From Saccharospirillum sp040881935 (GTDB lineage: Bacteria; Pseudomonadota; Gammaproteobacteria; Pseudomonadales; Natronospirillaceae), in contig NZ_JBBECH010000017.1 of assembly GCF_040881935.1 (NCBI RefSeq), positions 83,583 through 147,582 on the forward strand: a DNA stretch of 64,000 nucleotides, read 5' to 3'. A program made the translations under genes and the position numbers. Under the pieces are notes generated by a model. That model ran no database searches. It worked only from the letters and a program-made list of their open reading frames with translations, and was not told the DNA's origin. Positions 7,672-16,162 of this stretch are shown piece after piece (positions within the stretch are counted from its first letter, which is position 1; each line of letters starts with the position of its first letter).

Positions 7672-8328
7672 TCAGGCGGTGCTGACGTTCTCACTGGCAA
7701 TTTGGCGCAGCGCCTGAACAAATACCTCGGCGGGCTGACCGCCGGTGATGGCGTACTTGCCGTTCACGATAAAGGTCGGCACTGAGCTGACGCCCATCTG
7801 TTGATAATGCCCTTCTTCGGAACGCACCGCCTGCTCAAACCGATCGGACGCGAGCACCGCCGCTGCGCTGTCACGGTCGAGTCCTGCTTTATCCACTGCA
7901 TCCAACAGAACCCCGGTATCGTTGACATCGGTTTGATCAGTAAAATAGGCTTCAAACAACGCCAGTTTTAGCGCCGTTTGCTGCTCGGTGTCCTTCGCCC
8001 AGTGCAGCAGGCGATGGCAGTTGAAGGTGTTCTGGGTTCGCATATCATCGGTGAAGTTAAAGGTAAAACCCACCTGGTTACCGGCTTCAGTGATGCGCTT
8101 GCGGTTTTCCTCGCTCTGCTCATAACTCATGCCGTATTTGGCCATAATGTGCTCACGCCAGTTTTCACCTTCCGCTGGCGCATCCGGCCGCAGTTCAAAG
8201 GCGTGCCAGGCGAGGTCTGCTTCGATTTCTCCTTCCAGCGACGCCAGTGCCTGCTGCAAATTTTTAAAGCCAACTACGCACCAGGGGCAGGCCACATCGG
8301 AGACCACATCAATACTAAGCTTATTCAT
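7672..8328 (-). CDS. DsbA-family oxidoreductase, FrnE-like
   Basis: A 218-residue thioredoxin-fold protein with active site CPWC at residues 14-17 (VVSDVACPWCVVG) and a helical insert. There is no signal peptide, so it is probably cytoplasmic, as in FrnE/2-hydroxychromene-isomerase-like DsbA relatives. The cis-Pro stretch is GVSSVPTFIVNGKY. The family includes stress-related disulfide isomerases. The ATG at 8328 has AGAGGA six bases upstream, and the first eight codons of the longer open frame are ignored for that reason. It may be co-transcribed with the FAD enzyme 40 bp upstream. Confidence 0.88.
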   Translation of the reverse strand: MNKLSIDVVSDVACPWCVVGFKNLQQALASLEGEIEADLAWHAFELRPDAPAEGENWREHIMAKYGMSYEQSEENRKRITEAGNQVGFTFNFTDDMRTQNTFNCHRLLHWAKDTEQQTALKLALFEAYFTDQTDVNDTGVLLDAVDKAGLDRDSAAAVLASDRFEQAVRSEEGHYQQMGVSSVPTFIVNGKYAITGGQPAEVFVQALRQIASENVSTA

Positions 8329-8368
8329 AACATCCTCTTTGATTCGGTACACATTGTTACTGCGCTGT

Positions 8369-9358
8369 TTAGTCTGCCCAGTGTTCGATCAGCGTTTTGG
8401 CCAACCGGTGACCACTGCGCCAAGCACCTTCGAGACGATCGCCCTGAGTCCAGTCACCCGCCAGACCAATCGCCAGGTTGGCATCATAAGCTTCGCCCAG
8501 CAGGTTGGCAGACCCTGAACGGGCGTATAGCCAGCGATGCTTGAAGCGGTCGGTAACAGACGGCAGTTCCGACTGACCCAGTCGACGTAACGCCGCCAGA
8601 CACTGCTGTTCCAGCAGACTATCCGAGGCATTCAGATGATTGGCCGACCACTGAGCGGTAAAATGCGCCACCCAGGTTTCAGGTTCTGCCGAACGCCCCG
8701 GTTTGCTGCTATCACGGGCCAGCCAGTTAACCACCCCGGCTTTAACAAAGGCCGCGTCTGCTTCAATTCCGGTTGGCTCACTGAAGGTGATCGCCACAGC
8801 CCAGCATGGGAGCATGGCGGTCGTGCCACGCAAGGGTACTTCCAGTTGCGAGCCTGGGGGCAACAATGCCAGCGCCTGGGCCAGCGGCGCTGTCAATAGC
8901 ACGGCATCAAACTGGCCGTATTGCTCGCCCTGGTCATCCCACAGGCGCCACTGTCTACCCACCCGTTCAAGCCGATCAACCCGTGTCTGGAGAAACAGAT
9001 CCAGTCCCTCACTCATGCCTTGCACCATGGCGTTCATTGAGGGCACACCGACGTATCGGGTCTGTTCATCGGGTGACGGCTGCACCCCATCGCGATCCAG
9101 CACCACCGGCGTTACCGCCCAGGGGGCAACCCAGCCCCGGGCAAGCCATTGGTCTACTTCCTGCTGGAACTCAGGGCTGCGCACGGTAAAATACTGCGCC
9201 CCGTGGTCCGCTTGCCAGCCATCACGGCGTCGCGTCGCCAGGCGGCCGCCGCGGCCGCGGCTCTTCTCGAATACCTGACATCGATGTCCGGCTTGCTCGA
9301 GCTCACGCGCCAACGTCATGCCCGATAACCCGGCACCCACGACTGCAAACACTGCCAT
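8369..9358 (-). CDS. NAD(P)/FAD-dependent amine-oxidase-like oxidoreductase (renalase-like)
   Basis: A 329-residue flavoprotein. The Rossmann FAD motif VVGAGLSGMTLARELEQAG is at residues 6-24, followed by VFEKSRGRGGRLATRR, the second FAD-contact motif of amine-oxidase-like enzymes. DHGAQYFTVRSPEF is typical of bacterial renalase-like proteins, which oxidise dihydropyridine isomers of NAD(P)H. The C terminus GLAGDWTQGDRLEGAWRSGHRLA holds the GD motif that binds the flavin ribityl phosphate. Cytosolic. Whether it acts as a renalase or on another amine is not decidable from sequence. Confidence 0.82.
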   Translation of the reverse strand: MAVFAVVGAGLSGMTLARELEQAGHRCQVFEKSRGRGGRLATRRRDGWQADHGAQYFTVRSPEFQQEVDQWLARGWVAPWAVTPVVLDRDGVQPSPDEQTRYVGVPSMNAMVQGMSEGLDLFLQTRVDRLERVGRQWRLWDDQGEQYGQFDAVLLTAPLAQALALLPPGSQLEVPLRGTTAMLPCWAVAITFSEPTGIEADAAFVKAGVVNWLARDSSKPGRSAEPETWVAHFTAQWSANHLNASDSLLEQQCLAALRRLGQSELPSVTDRFKHRWLYARSGSANLLGEAYDANLAIGLAGDWTQGDRLEGAWRSGHRLAKTLIEHWAD

Positions 9359-9697
9359 GATGACACTCCTGACTTAATCTCTGTTTTTACAGGGGACGGT
9401 CGTATAAATGATAACAACAGTCCGGCTAGGTTCGTCGAATCTGCTACGGTTATGCTACCGGCACCCTGATCCCTGTGCTTATGACACCTACTATGGGGCC
9501 ACTCGGGCTAACCGCAAACCGGTTAACAAAAGAAAATGGTCAGCCCAAATCAGATCCGTTTGAAGCGCGATCAATTGAGCAAATGCGTTACACTGTATCC
9601 TACTCGGGTCCACCACAGCCGGATCACCTTTTAATCGGCTCCTTTTGACCCAATCTTTACCCACATTACAGCCTCTTACCGAGTATCAGAGACCACC
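9359..9697. other. Intergenic region between divergent FAD gene and ribA
   Basis: The 339 bp between the divergent starts at 9358 and 9698 hold no credible gene. I see no FMN-riboswitch sequence here, unlike ribH at 60.8 kb. A short inverted repeat, AACCGCAAACCGGTT, lies near 9510. Promoters for both flanking genes should be here, but no hexamer pair is convincing. Confidence 0.5.
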
Positions 9698-10324
9698 ATG
9701 AGCATCGAACAACGCGCCACTGTCACTATTCCGCTGGGTGAAGCCTCGGTGCCCACCCGCTTTGTCAGCTTCAATTCCCTCAGTGACAACAAAGAACATC
9801 TGGCCATTCTCTATGGTACCCCCGAACAGGATGATATTCCGCTGGTGCGCCTGCACAGCGAGTGTCTGACCGGTGATGTTTTTGGCTCGCAACGCTGCGA
9901 TTGCGGTGAACAGTTGCACGAAGCTCAGCGGCTGCTGGCCGATCAGGGCGGCGTTTTACTGTACCTGAGGCAGGAAGGTCGGGGCATCGGCCTTTACAAT
10001 AAACTGGATGCCTATGCGCTTCAGGATCAGGGCATTGATACCTACACCGCCAATGAAATGCTCGGCTTCGCCCACGACATGCGCGACTTCAAACCCGCCG
10101 CCGACATGCTGTTGGCGTTGGGCATCAAGCGCATCCGTTTGCTTTCGAACAACCCGCATAAAGCCAGCCAGCTGGAAGAGTTCGGCATCGAAGTGGTCGA
10201 CCGCCAGGACACCGGTGTTTACGTCAACCGCCACAATGCAGCCTATCTTAAGGCCAAGGTCGACCAGCAGGCACACAGCATCTTGCTCGATCAGGCCAAA
10301 AAACCCGCCTCGACCGATCAGTAA
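9698..10324 (+). CDS. ribA: GTP cyclohydrolase II
   Basis: A 208-residue enzyme that opens the imidazole ring of GTP, releasing formate and pyrophosphate, the first step of riboflavin synthesis. The three zinc cysteines are in HSECLTGDVFGSQRCDCGEQL-like sequence (the Cys-x10-Cys-x-Cys signature), followed by LYLRQEGRGIGLYNKLDAY with the catalytic Arg/Tyr region and the IRLLSNNPHKASQLEEFGI substrate-binding stretch. It is stand-alone (not fused to DHBP synthase) and unlinked to ribH, which lies 50 kb away in the same window. The C-terminal tail is slightly long. Confidence 0.95.
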   Translation: MSIEQRATVTIPLGEASVPTRFVSFNSLSDNKEHLAILYGTPEQDDIPLVRLHSECLTGDVFGSQRCDCGEQLHEAQRLLADQGGVLLYLRQEGRGIGLYNKLDAYALQDQGIDTYTANEMLGFAHDMRDFKPAADMLLALGIKRIRLLSNNPHKASQLEEFGIEVVDRQDTGVYVNRHNAAYLKAKVDQQAHSILLDQAKKPASTDQ

Positions 10325-10694
10325 CGGGCTGTGTATAACCCCGGTATAAGATCTGAATGAGTTGGGATCTAACTGGGGATAATCATTAAGACATTTCCAA
10401 AAAGCGCCAAACTACGCGGCTCAACCGCCGTTTATCTGGGGATATTTCTGTGTGTTATGACTGTTGATAACGTCAGACGTTTTCGGAATAAACCCTGTTG
10501 ACTGCCACTGCGTATCCTATCGCTCTCGTTAGGCTGGAAGGCTCCAACCGTATGTCCCGATCACAACGGTCAGTGGCAAAGCAAAACTTGCCCGAAAAAA
10601 TCACATCAATGCCGGCTGAGTGCGGCGAATACTGGACGTTGCGCTGGCTGCATGACACTCTGAAGGCGTTAAATAACGCGTCAGGATTCAGGGC
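10325..10694. other. Intergenic region after ribA
   Basis: A 370-bp gap between two plus-strand genes. An open frame of 73 codons (10498-10719) crosses into the next gene without a ribosome-binding site and resembles no family I know, so I do not call it. No terminator with a clear T-run is visible after ribA. Nothing else recognised. Confidence 0.5.
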
Positions 10695-11597
10695 ATGCAA
10701 TATCTCGAAGAATGGTTAACAACACCCGATGGTCACACCATCCCGGTCAAAGTCTGGCGCCCGCGTGCACCCACAGCCACGCTGGTTATCGCGCACGGCA
10801 TGGCGGAACATGCCAGCCGCTATGCCGCCCTGGCCGACTGGTTGAATGACCATGACATCGCCGTGGTGGCGGTTGAGCATCGCGGCCACAGTGACGATTG
10901 CCCCGAGGCTGATCTTGGCCACTATGCCGATCAGGATGGCTGGAACAAGGTGATTACCGACCTCGACCAGGTCGTCGATTACGCCCGCTCACTGGAACCA
11001 GACGCCCCCCTGACACTCTTTGGCCACAGCATGGGGTCGTTTATCGTCCAGGTTTATAGTCAGCGGTTTGGTGACAAACTGCAGGGGCTCATTCTTTGTG
11101 CCACCAACCGCATCAACCGGCCGCAATTGATCGTCTCCAAGCTACTGGTCAATGCGATCAAGGCCGTCAAAGGCCCACGCCACCTTAGCCCGCTGATCAC
11201 CAACATGACCTTCGGTGCCTTCAACAAAACCTTTAAACCCAACCGTACAACGCATGACTGGCTAAGCCGGGACAACGCCCAGGTCGATGCCTATCTGGAC
11301 GATGCTTACTGCGGCTTCGATTGCACCGTTCAGCTATGGAGCGACTTTATTGGCGGCTTGCTCAGCATCGATCCGCACCAGTGGCCTAAAAATCTGCCAG
11401 TGCATGTTCTTTCCGGCACCATGGATCCGGTGGGTGAGTTCGGCAAGGGCATTGGCAAGCACATCGAGGCGTTCAAAGCAGCCGGCGTCAATCTGGCCAG
11501 CACCCGAATGTTCGAAGGCGCTCGCCATGAGCTGGTGAATGAAACCAATGCGCTGGAGGTGTGGGAACATTTGGCAAGCTGTGTGGCCCAACCCTAA
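10695..11597 (+). CDS. Alpha/beta hydrolase, monoacylglycerol lipase/lysophospholipase type
   Basis: A 300-residue serine hydrolase. The nucleophile elbow GHSMGS is at about residue 113 (LTLFGHSMGSFIVQVY), and the oxyanion-hole stretch is VIAHGMAEHASRYAALADWL, a signature of the PldB/monoglyceride lipase group. The acid is likely the Asp in GTMDPVGEFGKG and the His is in EGARHELVNE, both correctly placed. No signal peptide, so cytosolic or membrane-peripheral. It probably releases fatty acids from monoacylglycerols or lysophospholipids. It converges with mnmE, separated by 50 bp. Confidence 0.88.
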   Translation: MQYLEEWLTTPDGHTIPVKVWRPRAPTATLVIAHGMAEHASRYAALADWLNDHDIAVVAVEHRGHSDDCPEADLGHYADQDGWNKVITDLDQVVDYARSLEPDAPLTLFGHSMGSFIVQVYSQRFGDKLQGLILCATNRINRPQLIVSKLLVNAIKAVKGPRHLSPLITNMTFGAFNKTFKPNRTTHDWLSRDNAQVDAYLDDAYCGFDCTVQLWSDFIGGLLSIDPHQWPKNLPVHVLSGTMDPVGEFGKGIGKHIEAFKAAGVNLASTRMFEGARHELVNETNALEVWEHLASCVAQP

Positions 11598-11647
11598 CAG
11601 CTGGAACACGAGGGTGCAGAGTGCTTCAATCACGAAGCTTTGAACCC

Positions 11648-13009
11648 TTATTTGCCAATGCAGAAACTGGAAAAAATCCGTCCTAGCAAATCGTCAGAAG
11701 TGAATTCACCGGTAATTTCGCTCAGCGCGTTCTGCGCCAGGCGCAGATCTTCGGCCAACAGTTCACCCGCGGCTGCGCCGAGCAATTGGGCTTCACCGGA
11801 CTGCAAAAAAGCCTGGGCCTGATGCAAGGCCTCCAGATGTCGGCGCCGGGCAATAAAACCGCCTTCGCGCGCACTTTCATAGCCCATCAGGTGTTTCAGG
11901 TGTGCCCGCAGGGCGTCGAGACCGATTTGGTCCCGTGCGGACAGGCGGATGACCGCTTGAGACTTTTCTGTGGATAAACCTGGGGATTCTTCAGTAAGAT
12001 CGATCTTGTTGCGCACTACTGTGATCGCCGCGTTAGCGGGCAGGCGATGAACAAAATCGGGCCACAACAGGGCCGGGTCGGTTGCTTCGGTTTCGCTCGC
12101 ATCGACCATGAGCAGTACCCGATCGGCCTGTTCGATCTCCTGCCAGGCGCGTTCAACACCAATGCGTTCGACCGCATCCGGGGTGTCCCGCAGACCGGCG
12201 GTATCAATGATGTGCAACGGCATGCCGTCAATGTGGATATGTTCGCGCAGCACATCCCGGGTGGTACCGGCGATGTCGGTGACGATGGCCCGGTCGTTAC
12301 CGGCCAGGGCGTTCAGCAAACTGCTCTTGCCAGCGTTTGGACGACCGGCGATAACCACCGTCATGCCGTCGCGCATCAGGCTGCCCTGGTTCGCCGCTTC
12401 AGTAACCCGGTCGAGCTGACCAATAATGGCGGCCAAATCCGACTGCACCTTGCCATCGGACAGAAAGTCGATTTCTTCTTCCGGAAAGTCGATCGAGGCT
12501 TCCACATAGATGCGCAGCCGAATCAGTTGCTCGACCAGACTGTGGATTTCTTTGGAAAAGGCGCCTTGCAGGGAACGAACCGCCGAACGGGCGGCTTCGC
12601 TGGATGAAGCGTCAATGAGATCAGCAATGGCTTCGGCCTGGGCCAGGTCCAGCTTGTCGTTCAGAAAGGCGCGTTCGGAGAATTCGCCCGGTCGCGCCAG
12701 GCGTGCGCCGAGCGCCATCACCCGCTGCAGCAGCAGATCCAGAATAACCGGTCCGCCATGCCCTTGCAGTTCCAGAACGTCTTCACCGGTAAAAGAGTTA
12801 GGGTTGGCAAAAAACAGGGCGATGCCTTCATCCAACGGTTGCTGGTCGGCATCGAAAAAGGGGCCGTAATGGGCGTTACGCACCTGGGGACGGTGTCCCA
12901 GAATGGCGACTGCGATAGCGGCTGCGCCTGCCCCGGAAACCCGGATGATGCCAACGCCACCCCGTCCGGGTGGCGTTGCCAGTGCACAGATCGTATCGCG
13001 GTCGGACAT
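11648..13009 (-). CDS. mnmE: tRNA uridine-5-carboxymethylaminomethyl modification GTPase MnmE
   Basis: A 453-residue GTPase that, with MnmG, modifies the wobble uridine of several tRNAs. The N-terminal tetrahydrofolate-binding domain begins DTICALATPPGRGGVGIIRVSG. The G domain has GRPNAGKSSLLNAL (P loop), DIAGTTRD, DTAGLRDT and NKID. The chain ends in the catalytic motif CIGK. Its ATG overlaps the yidC stop by one base (TGATG), so the two are coupled. In pseudomonads mnmG-rsmG-parAB normally follow; here mnmE is instead followed, convergently, by a hydrolase, so that block has moved elsewhere. Confidence 0.97.
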   Translation of the reverse strand: MSDRDTICALATPPGRGGVGIIRVSGAGAAAIAVAILGHRPQVRNAHYGPFFDADQQPLDEGIALFFANPNSFTGEDVLELQGHGGPVILDLLLQRVMALGARLARPGEFSERAFLNDKLDLAQAEAIADLIDASSSEAARSAVRSLQGAFSKEIHSLVEQLIRLRIYVEASIDFPEEEIDFLSDGKVQSDLAAIIGQLDRVTEAANQGSLMRDGMTVVIAGRPNAGKSSLLNALAGNDRAIVTDIAGTTRDVLREHIHIDGMPLHIIDTAGLRDTPDAVERIGVERAWQEIEQADRVLLMVDASETEATDPALLWPDFVHRLPANAAITVVRNKIDLTEESPGLSTEKSQAVIRLSARDQIGLDALRAHLKHLMGYESAREGGFIARRRHLEALHQAQAFLQSGEAQLLGAAAGELLAEDLRLAQNALSEITGEFTSDDLLGRIFSSFCIGK

Positions 13010-14700
13010 CAGCTCGCCGATTTGGCCTTGTCGGCTTTCTCGAACTGACGGTTAACAATGTACTGCTGCACAATGGTGGTTACGTTGTTGACGAACCAGT
13101 ACAGCGTCAGACCGGCCGGGAACCAGAGGAACATGAAGGTGAAGATCACCGGCATGAACTTCATCATCCGCGCTTGCATTGGGTCCATGCTCGGTTGCTG
13201 TTGCATCTGCATTTGCACGAACATCGAGGCGCCCATCAGCAGCGGCAGCACGAAGTAAGGGTCCTTGATCGACAAGTCTTCGATCCAGAAGATAAACGGC
13301 GACTGACGCAGCTCCACGGCTTCCATCAGTACCCAGTACAAGGCGATAAAGATTGGCATCTGCACCAGGATCGGCAAACAACCGCCCATGGGGTTCAGCT
13401 TCTCTTTCTTGTACATCTTCATCATTTCCTGACCCAAACGCTGCCGATCGTCGCCGAACTGCTCGCGCAGTTGCGTCATCTTCGGCGCAAATTTGCGCAT
13501 CTTGGCCATGGAACGGTAGCTTGAAGCGGTCAGCGGGTAGAGGACCATCTTGACCGTCAGGGTCATCAGTACAATTGCCCAGCCCCAGTTGCCAACCAGG
13601 CCGTGCATGAATTGCAACAATTTGAACAACGGCTGGGCTGCCCACCACAACCAGCCGTAATCGACCGTCAGTTCCAGGTGCTCGGTGATGGTTGCCAGGT
13701 TGTCCTGGTCTTTCGGGCCGACGTAGAGCTGGGTAGAGGTGGTTGCCGTGTCGCCCGCTGCAACCGTTAACGCCGGTGACTGAAAACCAGCGTAATAGAG
13801 GCCATTGGCGAGCTGGCGCGCATAGTAGCTGTGCGACTGATCGGCAGCGGGTACCCAGGCCGACAGGAAGTAATGCTGCAGAATGGCTATCCAGCCACCG
13901 GTCTGGGTAATGCGGAAGGTTTCATCTTCCATATCGCCAAAGGATATCTTGCGATAGCGATCATCCGGTGTGGTGATCGCCGCACCTAGATAGGATGCCA
14001 TGCCAATCTGACCACCGGCACTGGGGTCGTCGGAGCGGTCACGCTTGAGCTGTGCAAAAAGATTGGTGGTGATGGCCTGTCCGGATTCGTTCTGAATCTC
14101 GTAACGAATGTCGATCAGGTAGCGGCCACGTGTCAGCGTGAACACCTTGTTAACGGTAACGCCGTCGTCGGTGGTGTGCGTCAGGGTGACTTCAATCTGC
14201 TCGCTGCCGTCTTCCAACTGGTACTCGTTTTGTTCCGCCTGGTAGCGGGCACGTTGCTCACTGTCGATGCCATCGGGCCCTACCAGACCACTCATGGCCG
14301 TGTAAGTGCGCTGACGATTTTCGAGAATGCTAAAAGGGACGTTCGGAGTATCGGCGCGGGCCGGGAACTCGGGCAGCGCCGCATTAATGACATCGCCACC
14401 GATCAGGTCAATCGTCAGATCAAGCACGTCTGATTGAAGTCTGACCACGTCACCACTGGTCGCGGGAGCCGCCGCAGTGGTTCCCGGGCCACCCGCTGCT
14501 TCGGGCACTTCACTGTCCGGCGCGACACGGGCGGTTTCATCCGGAACCTCGGACTGAGGGACTTCCAGAGGTGCCATTTCTGACGAACTGGCGGTTTGCT
14601 CTTGCTGCGGCGCACCGGAATAGTCAGATGACCACTGCAGGACCAAGATGTAAGAGACCACGGCCAAACCCGCGATCAGGACAATACGGCGCACATCCAT
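13009..14700 (-). CDS. yidC: Membrane protein insertase YidC
   Basis: A 563-residue inner-membrane insertase of the YidC/Oxa1/Alb3 family, acting alone or with SecYEG. TM1 is at residues 4-20 (VRRIVLIAGLAVVSYILVLQW), then a low-complexity Glu/Pro/Ser/Ala linker, a large periplasmic beta domain to about 340, and the conserved five-helix core with the hydrophilic-groove Arg region SYRSMAKMRKFAPKM and MYKKEKLNPMGGCLPILVQMP. The ATG at 14700 is chosen over a TTG two codons upstream. It belongs to the rpmH-rnpA-yidC-mnmE transcription unit. Confidence 0.96.
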   Translation of the reverse strand: MDVRRIVLIAGLAVVSYILVLQWSSDYSGAPQQEQTASSSEMAPLEVPQSEVPDETARVAPDSEVPEAAGGPGTTAAAPATSGDVVRLQSDVLDLTIDLIGGDVINAALPEFPARADTPNVPFSILENRQRTYTAMSGLVGPDGIDSEQRARYQAEQNEYQLEDGSEQIEVTLTHTTDDGVTVNKVFTLTRGRYLIDIRYEIQNESGQAITTNLFAQLKRDRSDDPSAGGQIGMASYLGAAITTPDDRYRKISFGDMEDETFRITQTGGWIAILQHYFLSAWVPAADQSHSYYARQLANGLYYAGFQSPALTVAAGDTATTSTQLYVGPKDQDNLATITEHLELTVDYGWLWWAAQPLFKLLQFMHGLVGNWGWAIVLMTLTVKMVLYPLTASSYRSMAKMRKFAPKMTQLREQFGDDRQRLGQEMMKMYKKEKLNPMGGCLPILVQMPIFIALYWVLMEAVELRQSPFIFWIEDLSIKDPYFVLPLLMGASMFVQMQMQQQPSMDPMQARMMKFMPVIFTFMFLWFPAGLTLYWFVNNVTTIVQQYIVNRQFEKADKAKSAS

Positions 14701-14946
14701 AATCAATTTCCAGTCAGATCATTAACCCCGAACCGAATCCTGACTGTCAAAAACACGCAATATCCAACGCATCAGGGGCTGGATCAGGATGGGAGCAGTC
14801 TGTGGTTGCCCGGTTCAGGCTGAGGAAGCGTACATGACAGACGTTATCCGCCCGCTTCCTGTGTAAAAAGCGCCGAAATGGTACCTGCACAGGGTGCGTA
14901 TTGCCAGCCAAATACCCCTGGCTGTACAAAAACCCTGAAGATGGTT
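14701..14946 (-). pseudogene. Gap where yidD is expected; possible decayed yidD
   Basis: YidD normally sits between rnpA and yidC and is 70-90 codons. This gap is 246 bp, the right size, but no frame gives the conserved CRxxPTCSxYA and GGxDPVP motifs. In one minus-strand frame IWLAIRTLCRYHF resembles a YidD segment, and a 60-codon frame (14929-14747) has no YidD signature. I read it as either a decayed yidD or unrelated spacer; the assignment is weak. Confidence 0.25.
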
Positions 14947-15345
14947 TCAGGCGGAGTCCGTCATCGCCTTGTGCCAGCGACGTGTCAGGCGTCTGAGCTG
15001 CTTTTCAATCAGCTCATGCAACTGCTCATGCGGCAGCGTTCCCAGCTCTTTTCGACCCATCAGAATGATGTCGAGGGGTGGCCAGTCGGCATAATTCAGG
15101 CGAAAAACTTCCCGGGCACAGCGCTTGATTCGATTGCGGGCGACTGCGGTACGGATGTTTTTTTTGGCGAGAATAAACCCAAGTCGGGCAGTGCCTGTTT
15201 GAGCGGGGCGAGACAGCAGCAGTAATTCAGGGCAGGCCGATTTGACAGCCACCTGGTCGAACACGGCACGGAAATCCCCGGGTGTCAGTAAGCGATGACT
15301 GCGGGGATGTCCGTAGCCCGATACGGGTGTAGAACCGGGTACCAG
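14947..15345 (-). CDS. rnpA: Ribonuclease P protein component, unusual start
   Basis: The protein subunit of RNase P, which helps the catalytic RNA mature tRNA 5' ends. Family landmarks are RLLTPGDFRAVFDQ, RLGFILAKKNIRTAVARNRIKRCAREVFR (the RNR motif) and RRLTRRWHKA near the end. The conserved RLLTPGDF region lies upstream of the first GTG (15264), so that GTG cannot be the true start. Going back to the rpmH stop, the frame is open but has no ATG, GTG or TTG; the best candidates are CTG at 15345, with GGAAAG upstream, or ATT at 15363. I use the CTG (132 residues). A sequencing error is the alternative. Confidence 0.85.
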   Translation of the reverse strand: MVPGSTPVSGYGHPRSHRLLTPGDFRAVFDQVAVKSACPELLLLSRPAQTGTARLGFILAKKNIRTAVARNRIKRCAREVFRLNYADWPPLDIILMGRKELGTLPHEQLHELIEKQLRRLTRRWHKAMTDSA

Positions 15346-15368
15346 GGCGCTTTCCGTAGAAATACCGG

Positions 15369-15503
15369 TTAGACCGTCAGGGCAGCACGACCACGAGCGC
15401 GGCGACGAGCCAGAACTTTACGCCCGTTTGCTGTTGCCATACGGGCACGAAAACCGTGGGTACGCTTGCGCTTCAGGACGCTGGGTTGAAAAGTACGTTT
15501 CAT
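15369..15503 (-). CDS. rpmH: 50S ribosomal protein L34
   Basis: A 44-residue, highly basic ribosomal protein, near-identical to the gammaproteobacterial L34: it starts MKRTFQPSVLKRKRTHGFRA and ends ARRRARGRAALTV. L34 binds 23S rRNA. It begins the minus-strand rpmH-rnpA-yidC-mnmE unit leading away from the origin, and its promoter must lie in the origin gap above 15503. Confidence 0.98.
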   Translation of the reverse strand: MKRTFQPSVLKRKRTHGFRARMATANGRKVLARRRARGRAALTV

Positions 15504-15699
15504 GGTTGTTCTCACACCGTGTCGGGGGAAGCAAAGCTTCCGTTGGGCATCGGGTCCGCCAGTTACTCACATTTGGAGCTTGCGAACCCATAAATTTGGA
15601 TGGCGGATTCTAATCACTTTGGTTGAGTAATTCAATGACGATTTTTTAATCAGCCAATTATCACGGTCGCTGGTTTTCAGAGGTCGAATGATTCTCGTA

Positions 15700-16000
15700 T
15701 CACTTGGTTTTGAACACTTGAGTACTTAAAGAATTAATTTAGGTTTATAGGGTCTTAGGATAGTTCTTTTTTGTTATTAGTTAAGCACGATGTTTTCTGT
15801 TTAAAAGTAAAAAAAAATCATATAAAACAATAGGTTACAGGCATAGTAACCTCGGGTTTCCCTGGGTACGGACTGGGCATGACCGGCCCAAAAGCTGTGT
15901 GTAACCTGGCTACTTATACACAATCTTTTATGCACAAAACCGTCCAGAGGGTTACACACAGCCTTGTGCGCCCGGTTATTCACAGCTTTGCAGGGACCCG
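15700..16000. other. oriC: Chromosomal replication origin (oriC): AT-rich unwinding region plus DnaA boxes
   Basis: The gap between divergent rpmH and dnaA (15504-16162) has a strongly AT-rich stretch at about 15712-15835, with T- and A-runs, the likely unwinding element. Next to it, DnaA boxes fit TTATNCACA: 15914-15922 (TTATACACA), 15928-15936 (TTATGCACA) and 15976-15984 (TTATTCACA). Near-matches TTACACACA lie at 15952-15960 and, inverted, at 15904-15896. GGTTAC/GTAACC pairs at 15833-15851 form a small hairpin. Gene order and strand polarity switch here as expected for a bidirectional origin. Confidence 0.85.
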
Positions 16001-16162
16001 GGCGATATAGTGGAAACAGCCTGTAGTGACCGCCTTTGGCGGGATTTCAGGATTCCCGGGTCTGTCGGTGCGGGGACTTGTTTCAGGCTCGACTGCGACT
16101 GGCGTGTGCCGTGTGGGCAAGTTAGAATGCGGCTTCTATTTTGGTATTCATCCGGAGTGTTT

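Noticed and set aside
10498..10719. 73-codon open frame between ribA and the hydrolase gene
   Set aside because: No ribosome-binding site, overlaps the next gene's start, no recognisable motif.
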